A stretch of 64,000 nt of DNA, taken from positions 62,001-126,000 of the forward strand of contig NZ_JBBHZZ010000004.1 in NCBI RefSeq assembly GCF_037482405.1, read 5' to 3'. The notes beneath the pieces were generated by a model. It did no database searches. It was not told the DNA's origin and was given only the letters and a program-made list of their open reading frames with translations. Below are positions 50,240 through 61,558 of this stretch, in pieces. Position 1 is the stretch's first letter. Each line of letters opens with the position of its first letter. Position numbers and translations under genes: made by a program. The stretch is from Pseudokineococcus marinus. Its GTDB lineage: Bacteria > Actinomycetota > Actinomycetes > Actinomycetales > Quadrisphaeraceae.

Positions 50240-51013
50240 GTGATCGAGATCCTCAGCCCCCGCGAGGTGGAGCGGGCGCGGTCCGCGGGCGCCCTGGTGG
50301 CGCACATCCTGCAGACGTGCCGGGAGCGGACGCAGGTGGGCACCAACCTCCTCGAGATCGACCGCTGGGCGCAGGAGCTCATGGCCGAGGGCGGCGGCGT
50401 CTCCTGCTACGTCGACTACGCGCCGTCCTTCGGCCGCGGGCCCTTCGGCCACTACATCTGCACGTCGGTCAACGACGGCGTCCTGCACGGGCTCCCCCGC
50501 GACCAGGCGCTCGAGGACGGCGACCTCCTCACCCTCGACATCGCCGTGCTCGTCGACGGCATCGCCGCCGACTCGGCCGTGAGCTTCGTCGTCGGCGAGG
50601 CGCGCGACGCGGCGGACCTCGCGCTCATCGACGTCACGCGCCGGGCGCTCGACGCCGGCATCGCCGCGGTCGGCCCCGGCGCGCGGCTGGGCGACGTCTC
50701 GCACGCCATCGGCGAGGTCCTCACCGGCGCGGGCTACCCGGTCAACACCGACTTCGGCGGCCACGGCATCGGCTCGACGATGCACCAGGACCCCCACGTG
50801 CCGAACCTCGGCCGTCCCGGCCGGGGGTACCGGCTGCGCCCCGGGCTGCTCCTGGCGCTCGAGCCGTGGGTCATGGCCGACACCGACGAGCTCGTGACGG
50901 ACGACGACGGCTGGACCCTCCGCAGCGCCACCGGCTGCCGGACGGCGCACAGCGAGCACACCGTCGCCGTCACCGAGGACGGCGTCGAGGTGCTGACGCT
51001 GCCGCGAGGCTGA
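50240..51013 (+). CDS. map: Methionine aminopeptidase type I
   Basis: 257 aa. Removes the N-terminal Met from nascent proteins. Metal ligands follow the family order: the two Asp of LTLDIAVLVDGIAADSAV, His in GGHGIGSTMHQDPHVPN, Glu in LLALEPWVM and Glu in AHSEHTVAVTEDG. The SVNDGVLHGLP block holds the substrate-side His. GTG start at 50240 behind GAGGGAG. The length matches the short type Ia form. A second map gene probably exists in the ribosomal-protein region, since actinobacteria often carry two. Confidence 0.94.
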   Translation: MIEILSPREVERARSAGALVAHILQTCRERTQVGTNLLEIDRWAQELMAEGGGVSCYVDYAPSFGRGPFGHYICTSVNDGVLHGLPRDQALEDGDLLTLDIAVLVDGIAADSAVSFVVGEARDAADLALIDVTRRALDAGIAAVGPGARLGDVSHAIGEVLTGAGYPVNTDFGGHGIGSTMHQDPHVPNLGRPGRGYRLRPGLLLALEPWVMADTDELVTDDDGWTLRSATGCRTAHSEHTVAVTEDGVEVLTLPRG

Positions 51014-51102
51014 CGCCCGGGTCCCCGGCCGCCCCCGTCCCGAGCGACCCGGCTCCGCGCGACTCCCTCCCGCCCGCCCCCGCCGCCGACCGGGCGGCGA
51101 CC

Positions 51103-52179
51103 GTGGTCGTCGTGGGCGCCGGGCAGGCCGGCCTGTCGGCGGCGCACCACCTGCGGCGCCGCGGCTTCACCAGCGCCCTCGACGGCGCGGGCGACCGCTC
51201 CTTCGTCGTCCTGGACGCCGACGCCGCCCCGGGCGGCGCGTGGCAGCACCGCTGGCCCTCGCTGAGCATGAGCACGGTGAACGGGATCTTCGACCTGCCC
51301 GGCGCCCCGCTGCCGCCAGTCGACCCCGAGGAGCCGGCGCGCACGGCCGTCCCCCGCTACTTCGCGGCCTACGAGCGCGACCAGGGCCTGCCGGTCCTGC
51401 GGCCGGTGCGGGTGCGGGGCGTCGAGCGGGTCGACGACGACCCCGAGGGCGACCTCCTCGTCCGCACCGACGCCGGGACCTGGCGGGCCGCCTCCGTCCT
51501 CAGCGCCACGGGCACGTGGACCAACCCGGTGCTCCCCCGCTACCCGGGCGCCGACGCCTTCCGGGGGCGCCAGCTCCACACGAGCCAGTACGTCTCGGCC
51601 GAGGACCTCCGCGGGCACCGGGTCGCCGTCGTGGGCGGCGGCATCTCGGCGGTCCAGCTGCTCGAGGAGGTCTCGCGGGTGGCGTGGACCGCCTGGTACG
51701 CGCGGCGCGAACCCGTCTTCCGGACGGGTCCCTTCACGTCGGAGACGGGGCGCGACGTCGTCGCCCGCGTCGCGGAGGACGCCGAGGCCGGGCGGGCGCC
51801 GCGCAGCGTCGTCTCCTACACCGGCCTCTCGTGGACGCCGTACGCCGTCGCCGCCCGCGAGCGCGGCGTCCTGCGGCGCCGGCCGATGTTCACTGCGCTC
51901 GAGCCGCACGGCGTCCGGGAGGCGGACGGCACGTCCACGTCCGTCGACGTCGTCCTGTGGGCCACCGGGTTCCGCCCCGCGCTCGACCACCTCCAGCCGC
52001 TGGGCCTGCGCAGCGCCGACGGCGGCGTCGAGGTCCGCGGGACGCGGGTGCTGCGCGAGCCGCGCGTGCACCTCGTCGGCTACGGCCCCGCGCAGTCGAC
52101 CGTCGGGGCCAACCGGGCCGGGCGCGACGCCGTCGCCGACGTCGTCGCGGCCCTGCGGCGCCGGGCGGCCCGTCCCTGA
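51103..52179 (+). CDS. FAD-dependent monooxygenase-like oxidoreductase
   Basis: 358 aa. N-terminal VVVVGAGQAGLSAAHHLRRR binds FAD; RVAVVGGGISAVQLLEEVSR binds NAD(P)H; VDVVLWATGFRPALDHL is the ATG motif near the end. GGAWQHRWPSLSMSTVN is typical of flavin monooxygenases of the CzcO group. The FxGxxxHxxxY fingerprint is only partly visible (FRGRQLHTSQYVS). The GTG at 51103 is the only start codon in frame between the map stop and the FAD motif, which leaves no room for a leader. Substrate unknown. Confidence 0.85.
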   Translation: MVVVGAGQAGLSAAHHLRRRGFTSALDGAGDRSFVVLDADAAPGGAWQHRWPSLSMSTVNGIFDLPGAPLPPVDPEEPARTAVPRYFAAYERDQGLPVLRPVRVRGVERVDDDPEGDLLVRTDAGTWRAASVLSATGTWTNPVLPRYPGADAFRGRQLHTSQYVSAEDLRGHRVAVVGGGISAVQLLEEVSRVAWTAWYARREPVFRTGPFTSETGRDVVARVAEDAEAGRAPRSVVSYTGLSWTPYAVAARERGVLRRRPMFTALEPHGVREADGTSTSVDVVLWATGFRPALDHLQPLGLRSADGGVEVRGTRVLREPRVHLVGYGPAQSTVGANRAGRDAVADVVAALRRRAARP

Positions 52180-52284
52180 GCCGCGCCTGACCGGGGCGCC
52201 GGGGCTCGACGCGGACCACCCCCGCGCGCGACCCTGGGCGCCCGCGACCGGGAGCACCGGCCGCCCGAGGAGCAGGAGGCCGCC

Positions 52285-52734
52285 GTGGCCGGGCACCGCG
52301 TCTTCGCCGCGCCGCTGGCGAGCATCCACCCGCACTACGTGGCCAAGGCCGAGCGGAAGGGGCGCAGCCGGGCCGACGTCGACCTCGTCGTCTGCTGGCT
52401 CACCGGCTACGACGCCGCCGGCCTGCAGCGCGCCCTCGACGACGAGGTGGACCTCGAGACGTTCTTCGCGCGGGCCCCGGCGATGACGCCGCGCACCGCG
52501 GAGATCACCGGCCTCGTGTGCGGCGTCCGCGTCGAGGACGTCGAGGACCCCCTCATGCAGAGGATCCGCTGGATGGACAAGCTCGTCGACGAGGTCGCCC
52601 GCGGCAAGCGGATGACCTCCGTGCTGCGCGGCGACGACGTCGACGCCGCCCGGGCGCGGGCGGGGCTCGACGCGCCGTCGCCCTCGTCGGCCCCCGACGG
52701 CGGTGCGCGAGATCACGTTCCGGCAACTCCGTGA
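52285..52734 (+). CDS. DUF2200 protein
   Basis: 149 aa. Conserved DUF2200 core: RVFAAPLASIHPHYVAKAER, KGRSRADVDLVVCWLTGYDA, TFFARAPAMTPRTAEITGLV and EDPLMQRIRWMDKLVDEVAR. The function is unknown; the small helical protein may belong to the DUF1801/YdhG-like surroundings often seen in actinobacteria. The last 30 residues are a Pro/Ala-rich tail beyond the usual family end. GTG start at 52285 behind GGAGG. Confidence 0.92.
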   Translation: MAGHRVFAAPLASIHPHYVAKAERKGRSRADVDLVVCWLTGYDAAGLQRALDDEVDLETFFARAPAMTPRTAEITGLVCGVRVEDVEDPLMQRIRWMDKLVDEVARGKRMTSVLRGDDVDAARARAGLDAPSPSSAPDGGARDHVPATP

Positions 52735-52842
52735 CCGGAGCGCCTCCGCCGCCCTAGTGTCCGCGGTGCGGGCAGAGGTCGCCTCCGACGAGCTGCCGAC
52801 GGGGGCCCGGGGCGCTGCTGCGCCCGGGCGCAGGGGGTACTC

Positions 52843-53874
52843 ATGGCGCTCTCGACGACGTCCTCTCGCGGGACGGGGCCCGCTCGCCGGACCGGACCTG
52901 CTCGCCGGACGAGCTCACGGGCGCTCGTCGCCGCCCTCGTGGGCGGTGCCCTGCTCCTCGCGGGGTGCGGCGGCGGCCCCAGCACCGACCCCGAGGCGGA
53001 GGGGGAGGTCGGCCCGCTCGGCGAGTACTTCGCGCAGATGTACCCCGAGCAGTCCGAGGAGGACATGGCCGCGCAGATGCGCGAGGTCGAGGAGCTCACC
53101 GCCGCCTGCATGCAGGAGCAGGGCTTCGACTACACGCCGATGGACACCTCGCAGGCCTTCGGCGACATGACCGTCGAGGAGGACGTCGACTACGAGTCCG
53201 AGGAGTACGTCGCCACCCACGGCTACGGGATGACGACGTGGGAGGAGGAGGCCGCCCCCGCCGAGGAGGAGGTGTGGGTCGACCCCAACGAGGACTACGT
53301 CGCGGGCATGTCCGAGAGCGAGCAGAACGCCTTCTACGAGGCGCTCTACGGGCCCATGGACGTCGTGGAGGAGACCGACCCCGAGGCCGAGATGGCCGAG
53401 TACGACTGGACCACCGCCGGCTGCAGCGGCGAGGCGCAGCACGAGGTCGAGGGCGACGCCGTCGACCCCTTCAGCGACCCGGCCTTCTCCTCGCTGCAGG
53501 AGGAGATGGACCGGATGTACACCTCCGTGCAGGACGACCCGGCCGTGGCCTCCCTCGACGGCGACTGGTCCGCCTGCATGGCCGAGGCGGGCTACGACTT
53601 CGCGACGCCGGACGCCGCCTGGGAGGACATCAGCACCCGCAGCGACGAGCTCTACGCCGCGACGAGCGAGACCTCCCCGGAGCCCGACCCGGTGGCGTGG
53701 GAGGAGCTGCAGCAGCTGGAGATCGACACCGCCCTGGCCGACCACCGCTGCAAGGACGAGGTCGACTACGACGAGACCTACCAGGAGGTCTCGCTGCGGG
53801 TCGAGCAGGAGTTCGTCGACGCCCACCGCGCCGAGCTCGACGCCATGGTCGAGGCCGCGGGCCAGGAGCCGTGA
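52843..53874 (+). CDS. Acidic lipoprotein with duplicated cysteine motifs, unknown function
   Basis: 343 aa. Lipobox LLLAGC at Cys42. The mature part is very acidic (many Glu/Asp runs) and has four more cysteines: Cys89 in AACMQEQGFDY, Cys194 in TTAGCSGE, Cys245 in SACMAEAGYDF and Cys303 in ADHRCKDEV. The C-M-x-E-x-G-[FY]-D-[FY] motif occurs twice, each followed by a lone Cys, so a duplicated domain with two disulfides is likely. It heads a coupled operon with an adaptor, ATPase and permease; its GTGA stop/start overlap with the adaptor gene is 4 bp. I do not recognise a function. Confidence 0.85.
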   Translation: MALSTTSSRGTGPARRTGPARRTSSRALVAALVGGALLLAGCGGGPSTDPEAEGEVGPLGEYFAQMYPEQSEEDMAAQMREVEELTAACMQEQGFDYTPMDTSQAFGDMTVEEDVDYESEEYVATHGYGMTTWEEEAAPAEEEVWVDPNEDYVAGMSESEQNAFYEALYGPMDVVEETDPEAEMAEYDWTTAGCSGEAQHEVEGDAVDPFSDPAFSSLQEEMDRMYTSVQDDPAVASLDGDWSACMAEAGYDFATPDAAWEDISTRSDELYAATSETSPEPDPVAWEELQQLEIDTALADHRCKDEVDYDETYQEVSLRVEQEFVDAHRAELDAMVEAAGQEP

Positions 53875-55417
53875 GCGAGCGGTCCCGCGCGGGCCGGGGC
53901 GGCCGCACGGTCGCGGTCGTCGGCGTCACCGCCGCGCTGGCCCTGGGGGCGGGCCTGCTCGCCGGGCGCGCGGTCACCTCGCCGGCCGAGGCGGCCGCGG
54001 AGGCGGAACCGCCGGCGGCGGGACCCATCACGGTTCCCGTCGAGCGGCGGGTGATCTCCGACGACGTCGTCCTGCGGGGCGACGTCCGCTACGACGACCC
54101 GGCGCCCGTCACCGTGGAGACGGGTGACCGCGGCGAGGCGGGCCCCGCCGTCGTCACCGGTGCCGTGCCCGAGGTGGGCGCGACGCTCGAGGCGGGCGCC
54201 GTCCTCCTCGAGGTGACGGGGCGTCCCGTGCTCGTGCTGCCCGGCGAGCTGCCGGTCTACCGCAGCCTGCGGGCGGGCTCCTCGGGGCCCGACGTCGTCC
54301 AGCTCGAGGAGGCCCTCACCGCCCTCGGCATCGACGTGGGCGAGCCGGGCGACACCTACGACAGCGGGACCGCCGCCGGGGTCCGGGCGCTCTTCGACCG
54401 CGCCGGCTACGCCTCGCCGTCGGCGGGCGAGGAGGTGGAGGCCCTCGTGGAGGACGCCGAGGCGGCGCTCGAGCAGGCGGAGGCTGACCTCGCGGCGGCC
54501 AGCGCCGCGCTGCAGGAGGCCCGGTCGGGCCCCGCCGAGTCGACGCGGGTGGAGGCCGACAACGGCGTCCGCGAGGCCGAGCGCCAGCTGGCCGCCTCAC
54601 GCGAGGGCGGTGACGCCCTGGCCGTCGCCGCGGCGGCGGACGCCCTCGAGCTGGCCCGCGCTCAGCGGCGCGAGGCCCTCGCCGTCCCCGAGCCCGTCGC
54701 GGAGCAGCAGGCGGTCGCGGCGGCCGAGGCTGCCCGCGACGGCGCGCAGGAGGCCCTGCTGCAGGCGCGGGACGAGGCGCTGACGGGGCTGCCGGCGGGC
54801 GAGGTCGTGTACCTGCCGTCGCTGCCCCGCCGTGTGGACGAGGTGTCCGTGCGCCGCGGCGGCCTCGTGGACGGGGCGGTCGTGCAGGTCTCCGGCGCGA
54901 CGCTCGAGGTCTCGGCCACGGCGTCGACGAGCGACGCCGCGCTGCTGGCGCCGGGGATGCCGGCGGTGCTGGCGGGCCCCGACGGCGAGGAGGTCCCCGT
55001 CGAGGTGTCGGCCGTCACCGACGAGGAGGGCGGCGGGTCCGCCGGCGACGGCGGCGCGGAGGGCGAGGGCGGCGACGGCTCCGGCGGGGAGGGCTCGGGC
55101 GGCGGGGGCTCGGGCGAGCCGAGGACAGCCCGCTCCACGGTCGTCTTCGCCGTCGGCGCGCTCACCGACGAGCAGCTGACCGCGCTGCAGGGCCAGAACG
55201 TGCGCGTCACCGTGCCGGTGAGCTCGACCGGCGGGGAGGTGCTCGCCGTGCCCCTGGCCGCGCTGACGGCCGGGCCCGGCGGCGAGTCGCGGGTCGAGGT
55301 CGCCGGTGACGACGGCGCCACCGAGCTCGTCGTCGTCGAGACGGGGCTGGCCGCGGACGGCTACGCCGAGGTCTCCGGCCCGGGCCTGGACGAGGGCGAC
55401 CTCGTCGTCGTGGGGCG

Positions 55418-55421
<4 letters not shown>
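53871..55421 (+). CDS. ABC exporter membrane-fusion/adaptor protein
   Basis: 516 aa. One N-terminal membrane helix (about 13-32). A peptidoglycan-binding domain follows: YRSLRAGSSGPDVVQLEEAL and SGTAAGVRALFDRAGY (residues about 130-185). Residues about 195-310 form an alpha-helical hairpin rich in Ala/Glu. The C-terminal part has beta-barrel strands interrupted by a Gly/Ser/Glu linker (about 385-420). This is the MacA-like adaptor layout found in Gram-positive bacteria. GTG start at 53871 overlaps the lipoprotein stop; its own stop overlaps the ATPase start (ATGA). Confidence 0.88.
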
Positions 55422-56088
<667 letters not shown>

Positions 56089-56092
<4 letters not shown>

Positions 56093-57553
56093 GGCGGCGC
56101 GCCGCACCGGTGGCGCTCGAGGACGTCCNNNNNNNNNNNNNNNNNNNNNNNNNNNNNNNNNNNNNNNNNNNNNNNNNNNNNNNNNNNNNNNNNNNNNNNN
56201 NNNNNNNNNNNNNNNNNNNNNNNNNNNNNNNNNNNNNNNNNNNNNNNNNNNNNNNNNNNNNTCCTCGAGCTGGCCGAGACGGACCCGCCACCGCCCCCGC
56301 GCCGTCGGCGGTGGCGGGGCCGTCCGTGGCGGCGGGGCGACGGCTTCGACCTGCGGGACCTGCTCGCCGAGGGCGTCGCCAGCGTCGGCGCCCGCCCGGG
56401 ACGGCTGGCGCTGACGATGCTCGGCACGGTGCTCGGCATCGCCTCGCTCGTCGTCACCGTGGGCCTGGCGCAGACCGCCGCCGGGCAGGTGGGCCGCCAG
56501 TTCGACGCCGTCGCCGCCACCCAGGTCGTCGTCCGCCCCGGCAGCGTCCTCACCCAGTCCGGCGAGGAGCGCGCGACGGGGCGCCTGCCCTGGGACGCCG
56601 AGGAGCGCGTCGAGCGGCTGGCCGGCGTCGAGGACGCCGGGGCGCTCGCCGCCGTCGACCTCGGCGGGGCGCCCGTCACCGCCGTGCCCGTCAACGACCC
56701 GTCCGCGCCCGCCGCGGTCTCACCGCCGGTCCTGGCCGCCTCCCCCGGGCTGCTCGACGCCGTCCGCGGCCGCGTCGTCACCGGTCGGTTCTTCGACGCC
56801 GGGCACGACGCCCGCGCCGACCAGGTGGTCGTGCTCGGGGCCCGGGCCGCCGAGCGCCTCGGGGTGGGACGGGTCGACCGGCAGCCCACCGTCTTCCTCG
56901 GCGAGGCGCCCTACACCGTCATCGGCGTCGTGGACGACGTCCGCCGTCGGACCGACCTCCTCGACGCCGTGCTCGTGCCCCTCGGCACCGCGCGCGCCGA
57001 CCTCGGTCTCACCGCTCCCGAGGAGCTGCAGGTCCGCATCGCCGTCGGCGCCGGCCCGCTCGTCGCCCGTCAGGCCCCGGTGGCGCTGGACCCGGGCAGC
57101 GACGACGCCTTCGACGTCGAGGCGCCGCCCGAGCGGTCGCGGGCCCGCGAGGCCGTCCAGGCCGACCTCAACGCGACGTTCCTCGCCCTCGGGGCGGTGG
57201 CGCTGCTCGTCGGCGGCCTCGGCATCGCCAACGTCACGCTCCTGTCGGTGCTGGAACGGCGCGGCGAGATCGGCCTGCGCCGCGCCGTCGGCGCCACGCG
57301 CCGCCAGGTCGCGGGCCAGTTCCTCGTCGAGTCGGTCGTCCTGGGCCTCCTCGGCGGGGTCGTGGGCGCCTCGCTCGGCGTGCTCGTCGTCGTCGGCGTC
57401 TCGGTGGTGCAGGCGTGGACGCCCGTCCTCGACCTGCCGACGGCCTTCGGCTCCGCCCTGCTCGGCGGGCTCATCGGGCTCGTCGCCGGCGCGTACCCGG
57501 CGGTCAAGGCCGCCACGGTCGAGCCGATCACCGCGCTGCGCGGCGGGGTCTGA
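56089..57553 (+). CDS. MacB-like ABC permease, interrupted by assembly gap
   Basis: The chain begins at the GTG of a GTGA overlap (56089) with VRRRAAPVALEDV. After the Ns it resumes at 56262 as LELAETDPPPPPRRRR. About 44 residues are hidden if the gap length is right; the two sides are in different frames by printed coordinates. MacB features follow: LTMLGTVLGIASLVVTVGLA for helix 1, an extracytoplasmic domain, and TFLALGAVALLVGGLGIANV with LLSVLERRGEIGLRRAVGAT near the C-terminus. Four helices in all. It completes the lipoprotein-adaptor-ATPase-permease operon. Confidence 0.85.
56129..56261. other. Assembly gap (133 Ns)
   Basis: A run of N inside the permease gene. Real length may differ from 133. 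Confidence 0.99.
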
Positions 57554-57598
57554 GCACGCGCCCCGGCCCGAGCCGGCTCACCCCCGGCTGGCCCGGCC

Positions 57599-59497
<1,899 letters not shown>

Positions 59498-59505
59498 GCG
59501 CAGGC

Positions 59506-59511
59506 ACGCTA
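59506..59511 (-). promoter_or_regulatory. -10 hexamer of GH2 gene (leaderless start)
   Basis: TAGCGT on the minus strand, eight bases before the ATG at 59497. Confidence 0.45.
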
Positions 59512-59608
59512 GGACGCCCACGCCCTCGCGCGGCGCGAAGGGTCCCGCGGCCGGGCGGGGCGGCCCCGGGACGTGCGGAACCGCCGCCGCCGATGTTGGG
59601 TGGCACGC

Positions 59609-60529
59609 ATGCGCATTTTCTTCACCGGCGGCAGCGGCAAGGCCGGTCACCACGTGGCGCCCTACCTCGCGTCGCAGGGCCACCAGGTCACCAACGCGGA
59701 CCTCACGAACCTCGGCCACCCCGACGTCACCGACCTGCGCGTCGACCTCACCGACGCCGGCCAGGTGTACTCGGCGATGGCCGGCATGCCGACGATGGCC
59801 GACCTCGAGGCGCCCGAGCTGGTCCAGGGCGGCCGCGGGTCGGCCTACGACGCCGTCGTCCACTTCGCCGCCGTCCCCGCCATCGGCATCGCGCCCGACT
59901 CCGCGACCTTCGAGACGAACATCCTGGCGCACTACCACGTGCTCGAGGCCGCGACCCGGCTCGGGATCCGCAAGGTCGTCTTCGCCTCGTCCGAGACGAC
60001 GTACGGCGTCTGCTTCGCCCAGGGCGAGCGCAAGCCGCTGTACGTGCCGGTCGACGAGGAGCACCCCGTCGTGCCGGAGGACTCCTACGCGATGTCGAAG
60101 GTCGCCGGGGAGGTCGTCTCCCGCTCCTTCCACGCCCGCACCGGGGCCGACGTCTACGGCTTCCGCATCAACAACGTCATCGAGCCGCACGAGTACGAGG
60201 AGAAGTTCCCCGCGTTCCTCGAGGACCCGGCGCTGCGGCGGCGGAACATCTTCGCGTACATCGACACCCGCGACCTCGGGCAGGCGACCCTCAAGGCGCT
60301 GGAGACCGACGGGCTGGGCTTCGAGATGTTCAACATCGCCAACGCCGACATGTCGGTGGCGGCGACGACGCAGGAGGTCGTCGAGCGCTTCTACGACGGC
60401 GTCGAGGTGCGGAAGGAGATGGGTCGGGACGAGACCTTCTACTCCATCGACAAGGCGCGCCGGCTGCTCGGGTACGAGCCGCAGCACTCGTGGCGCGACG
60501 TGCTGGCGGACCCGCGCGCGGACGCCTGA
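59609..60529 (+). CDS. NAD-dependent sugar epimerase/dehydratase
   Basis: 306 aa extended SDR. RIFFTGGSGKAGHHVAPYLA is the cofactor motif, VVHFAAVPAIG follows, and the catalytic Y-x3-K is YAMSKVAGE. RINNVIEPHEYEEKFPAFLE and RNIFAYIDTRDLGQATLKAL are typical of a conserved epimerase group seen next to sugar-degrading genes, which fits the divergent GH2 glycosidase 111 bp away. Start ATG at 59609; an upstream ATG in frame exists but adds an Arg-rich tail. Confidence 0.9.
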   Translation: MRIFFTGGSGKAGHHVAPYLASQGHQVTNADLTNLGHPDVTDLRVDLTDAGQVYSAMAGMPTMADLEAPELVQGGRGSAYDAVVHFAAVPAIGIAPDSATFETNILAHYHVLEAATRLGIRKVVFASSETTYGVCFAQGERKPLYVPVDEEHPVVPEDSYAMSKVAGEVVSRSFHARTGADVYGFRINNVIEPHEYEEKFPAFLEDPALRRRNIFAYIDTRDLGQATLKALETDGLGFEMFNIANADMSVAATTQEVVERFYDGVEVRKEMGRDETFYSIDKARRLLGYEPQHSWRDVLADPRADA

Positions 60530-60544
60530 CCGGCCGCCCCGAGT

Positions 60545-60594
60545 CGACCGGCGGCACGACGACGCGCCCCACCACGTCCTCGTGCCGCCGGTCG
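60545..60594. terminator. Bidirectional terminator, 15-bp perfect stem
   Basis: CGACCGGCGGCACGA (60545-60559) pairs with TCGTGCCGCCGGTCG (60580-60594), loop 20 nt, between convergent ends at 60529 and 60596. No T-tract. Confidence 0.8.
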
Positions 60595-60595
60595 C

Positions 60596-61525
60596 TCAGC
60601 GCTGCAACAGCGCTCGGACGTCGGCGACGACCTCGTCGGGCGCCGTCTCGGCCAGGAAGTGCCCGGCGTCCGTGAGGCGGAGCTCGAGGTCGTCGGCCCA
60701 GGGGCGCCACACCGCCGCGGCGTCGTAGCCGAGCGCCGCGCCCCAGTCCTGCTGCACCACGCTGACCGGCACGGCGAGGCGCCGCCCGGCGTCCCGGTCG
60801 GCCTGCTCGTGCTCGACGTCGACGCCTGCGGTGGCGCGGAAGTCCGCGACGATCGACGGCACCGCCGCCGCGCTGGCGCGCAGGTACGCGGCGCGCACGT
60901 CGTCCGGCATCGCCGCAGGCTCGGTGGCCCAGGCGTCGAGGAAGTGGCCGAAGAAGACGTCGGGGCTCGCGCCGATGAGGGCCTCGGGCAGCCCGGGCGG
61001 CTGGGCCATGAGATACAGGTGGAAGGCCGCGGCCGCCGAGCGGCCCTGCAGCACGGCCCACGTGTCGAGCGTCGGGACGGCGTCGAGGAGCCCGAGGTGC
61101 GTGACGGCGTCCGGGTGGTCCAGGCCGGCCCGCAGGGCCACGAGCAGCCCCCGGTCGTGGCCGACGAGCGCGAACCGCTCGTGCCCCAGCGCGCGGGCGA
61201 GGGCGACGACGTCGGCCGCCATCGTGCGCTTGCTGTAGGTGTCGGGGGTCGTCGCCGCGGGCTTGCTGCTGGCGCCGTAGCCGCGCAGGTCCGGGCAGAC
61301 GACGGTGTGGTCGGCGGCGAGCGCCACGGCGACGTGCCGCCACATGAGGTGGGTCTGCGGGAAGCCGTGGAGCAGCACCACGGGGCTGCCCGACCCGCCG
61401 ACGGCGGCGTGGAGGGTGACGCCGTCCGCGACGGGGACGTCGACGGCGTCGAAGCCGGGGATGCTGGGGTCCGTGGGAGCCGGGGCCGTGCTGCGCGCGA
61501 GCGGGTCGGTCGTCGTGTCCGTCAT
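60596..61525 (-). CDS. Alpha/beta hydrolase (haloacetate dehalogenase/epoxide hydrolase-like)
   Basis: 309 aa. Oxyanion motif HGFPQTHLMW, nucleophile Asp124 in LVGHDRGLL and His289 in DAGHFLAE. The Asp nucleophile and DLRGYGASSKP place it among dehalogenases and epoxide hydrolases. It resembles fluoroacetate dehalogenase (SKRTMAADVV, AWATEP), but GHDRGLLV lacks the second Arg of GHDRGxRT and the halide-pocket Trp position reads Leu (FHLYLMAQP), so defluorination is doubtful. Start ATG at 61525, divergent from the BTAD regulator across 33 bp. Confidence 0.87.
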   Translation of the reverse strand: MTDTTTDPLARSTAPAPTDPSIPGFDAVDVPVADGVTLHAAVGGSGSPVVLLHGFPQTHLMWRHVAVALAADHTVVCPDLRGYGASSKPAATTPDTYSKRTMAADVVALARALGHERFALVGHDRGLLVALRAGLDHPDAVTHLGLLDAVPTLDTWAVLQGRSAAAAFHLYLMAQPPGLPEALIGASPDVFFGHFLDAWATEPAAMPDDVRAAYLRASAAAVPSIVADFRATAGVDVEHEQADRDAGRRLAVPVSVVQQDWGAALGYDAAAVWRPWADDLELRLTDAGHFLAETAPDEVVADVRALLQR

Positions 61526-61558
61526 GCCTCGAGCCTCCGGCCGGCGGATGAGCGGCGG

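Noticed and set aside
56129..56261. A frameshift in the ABC permease
   Set aside because: The frame change falls across Ns of uncertain length and is not evidence for a mutation.
60596..61525. Fluoroacetate dehalogenase
   Set aside because: The second Arg and the halide-binding Trp of that enzyme are missing, so the call was kept at family level.
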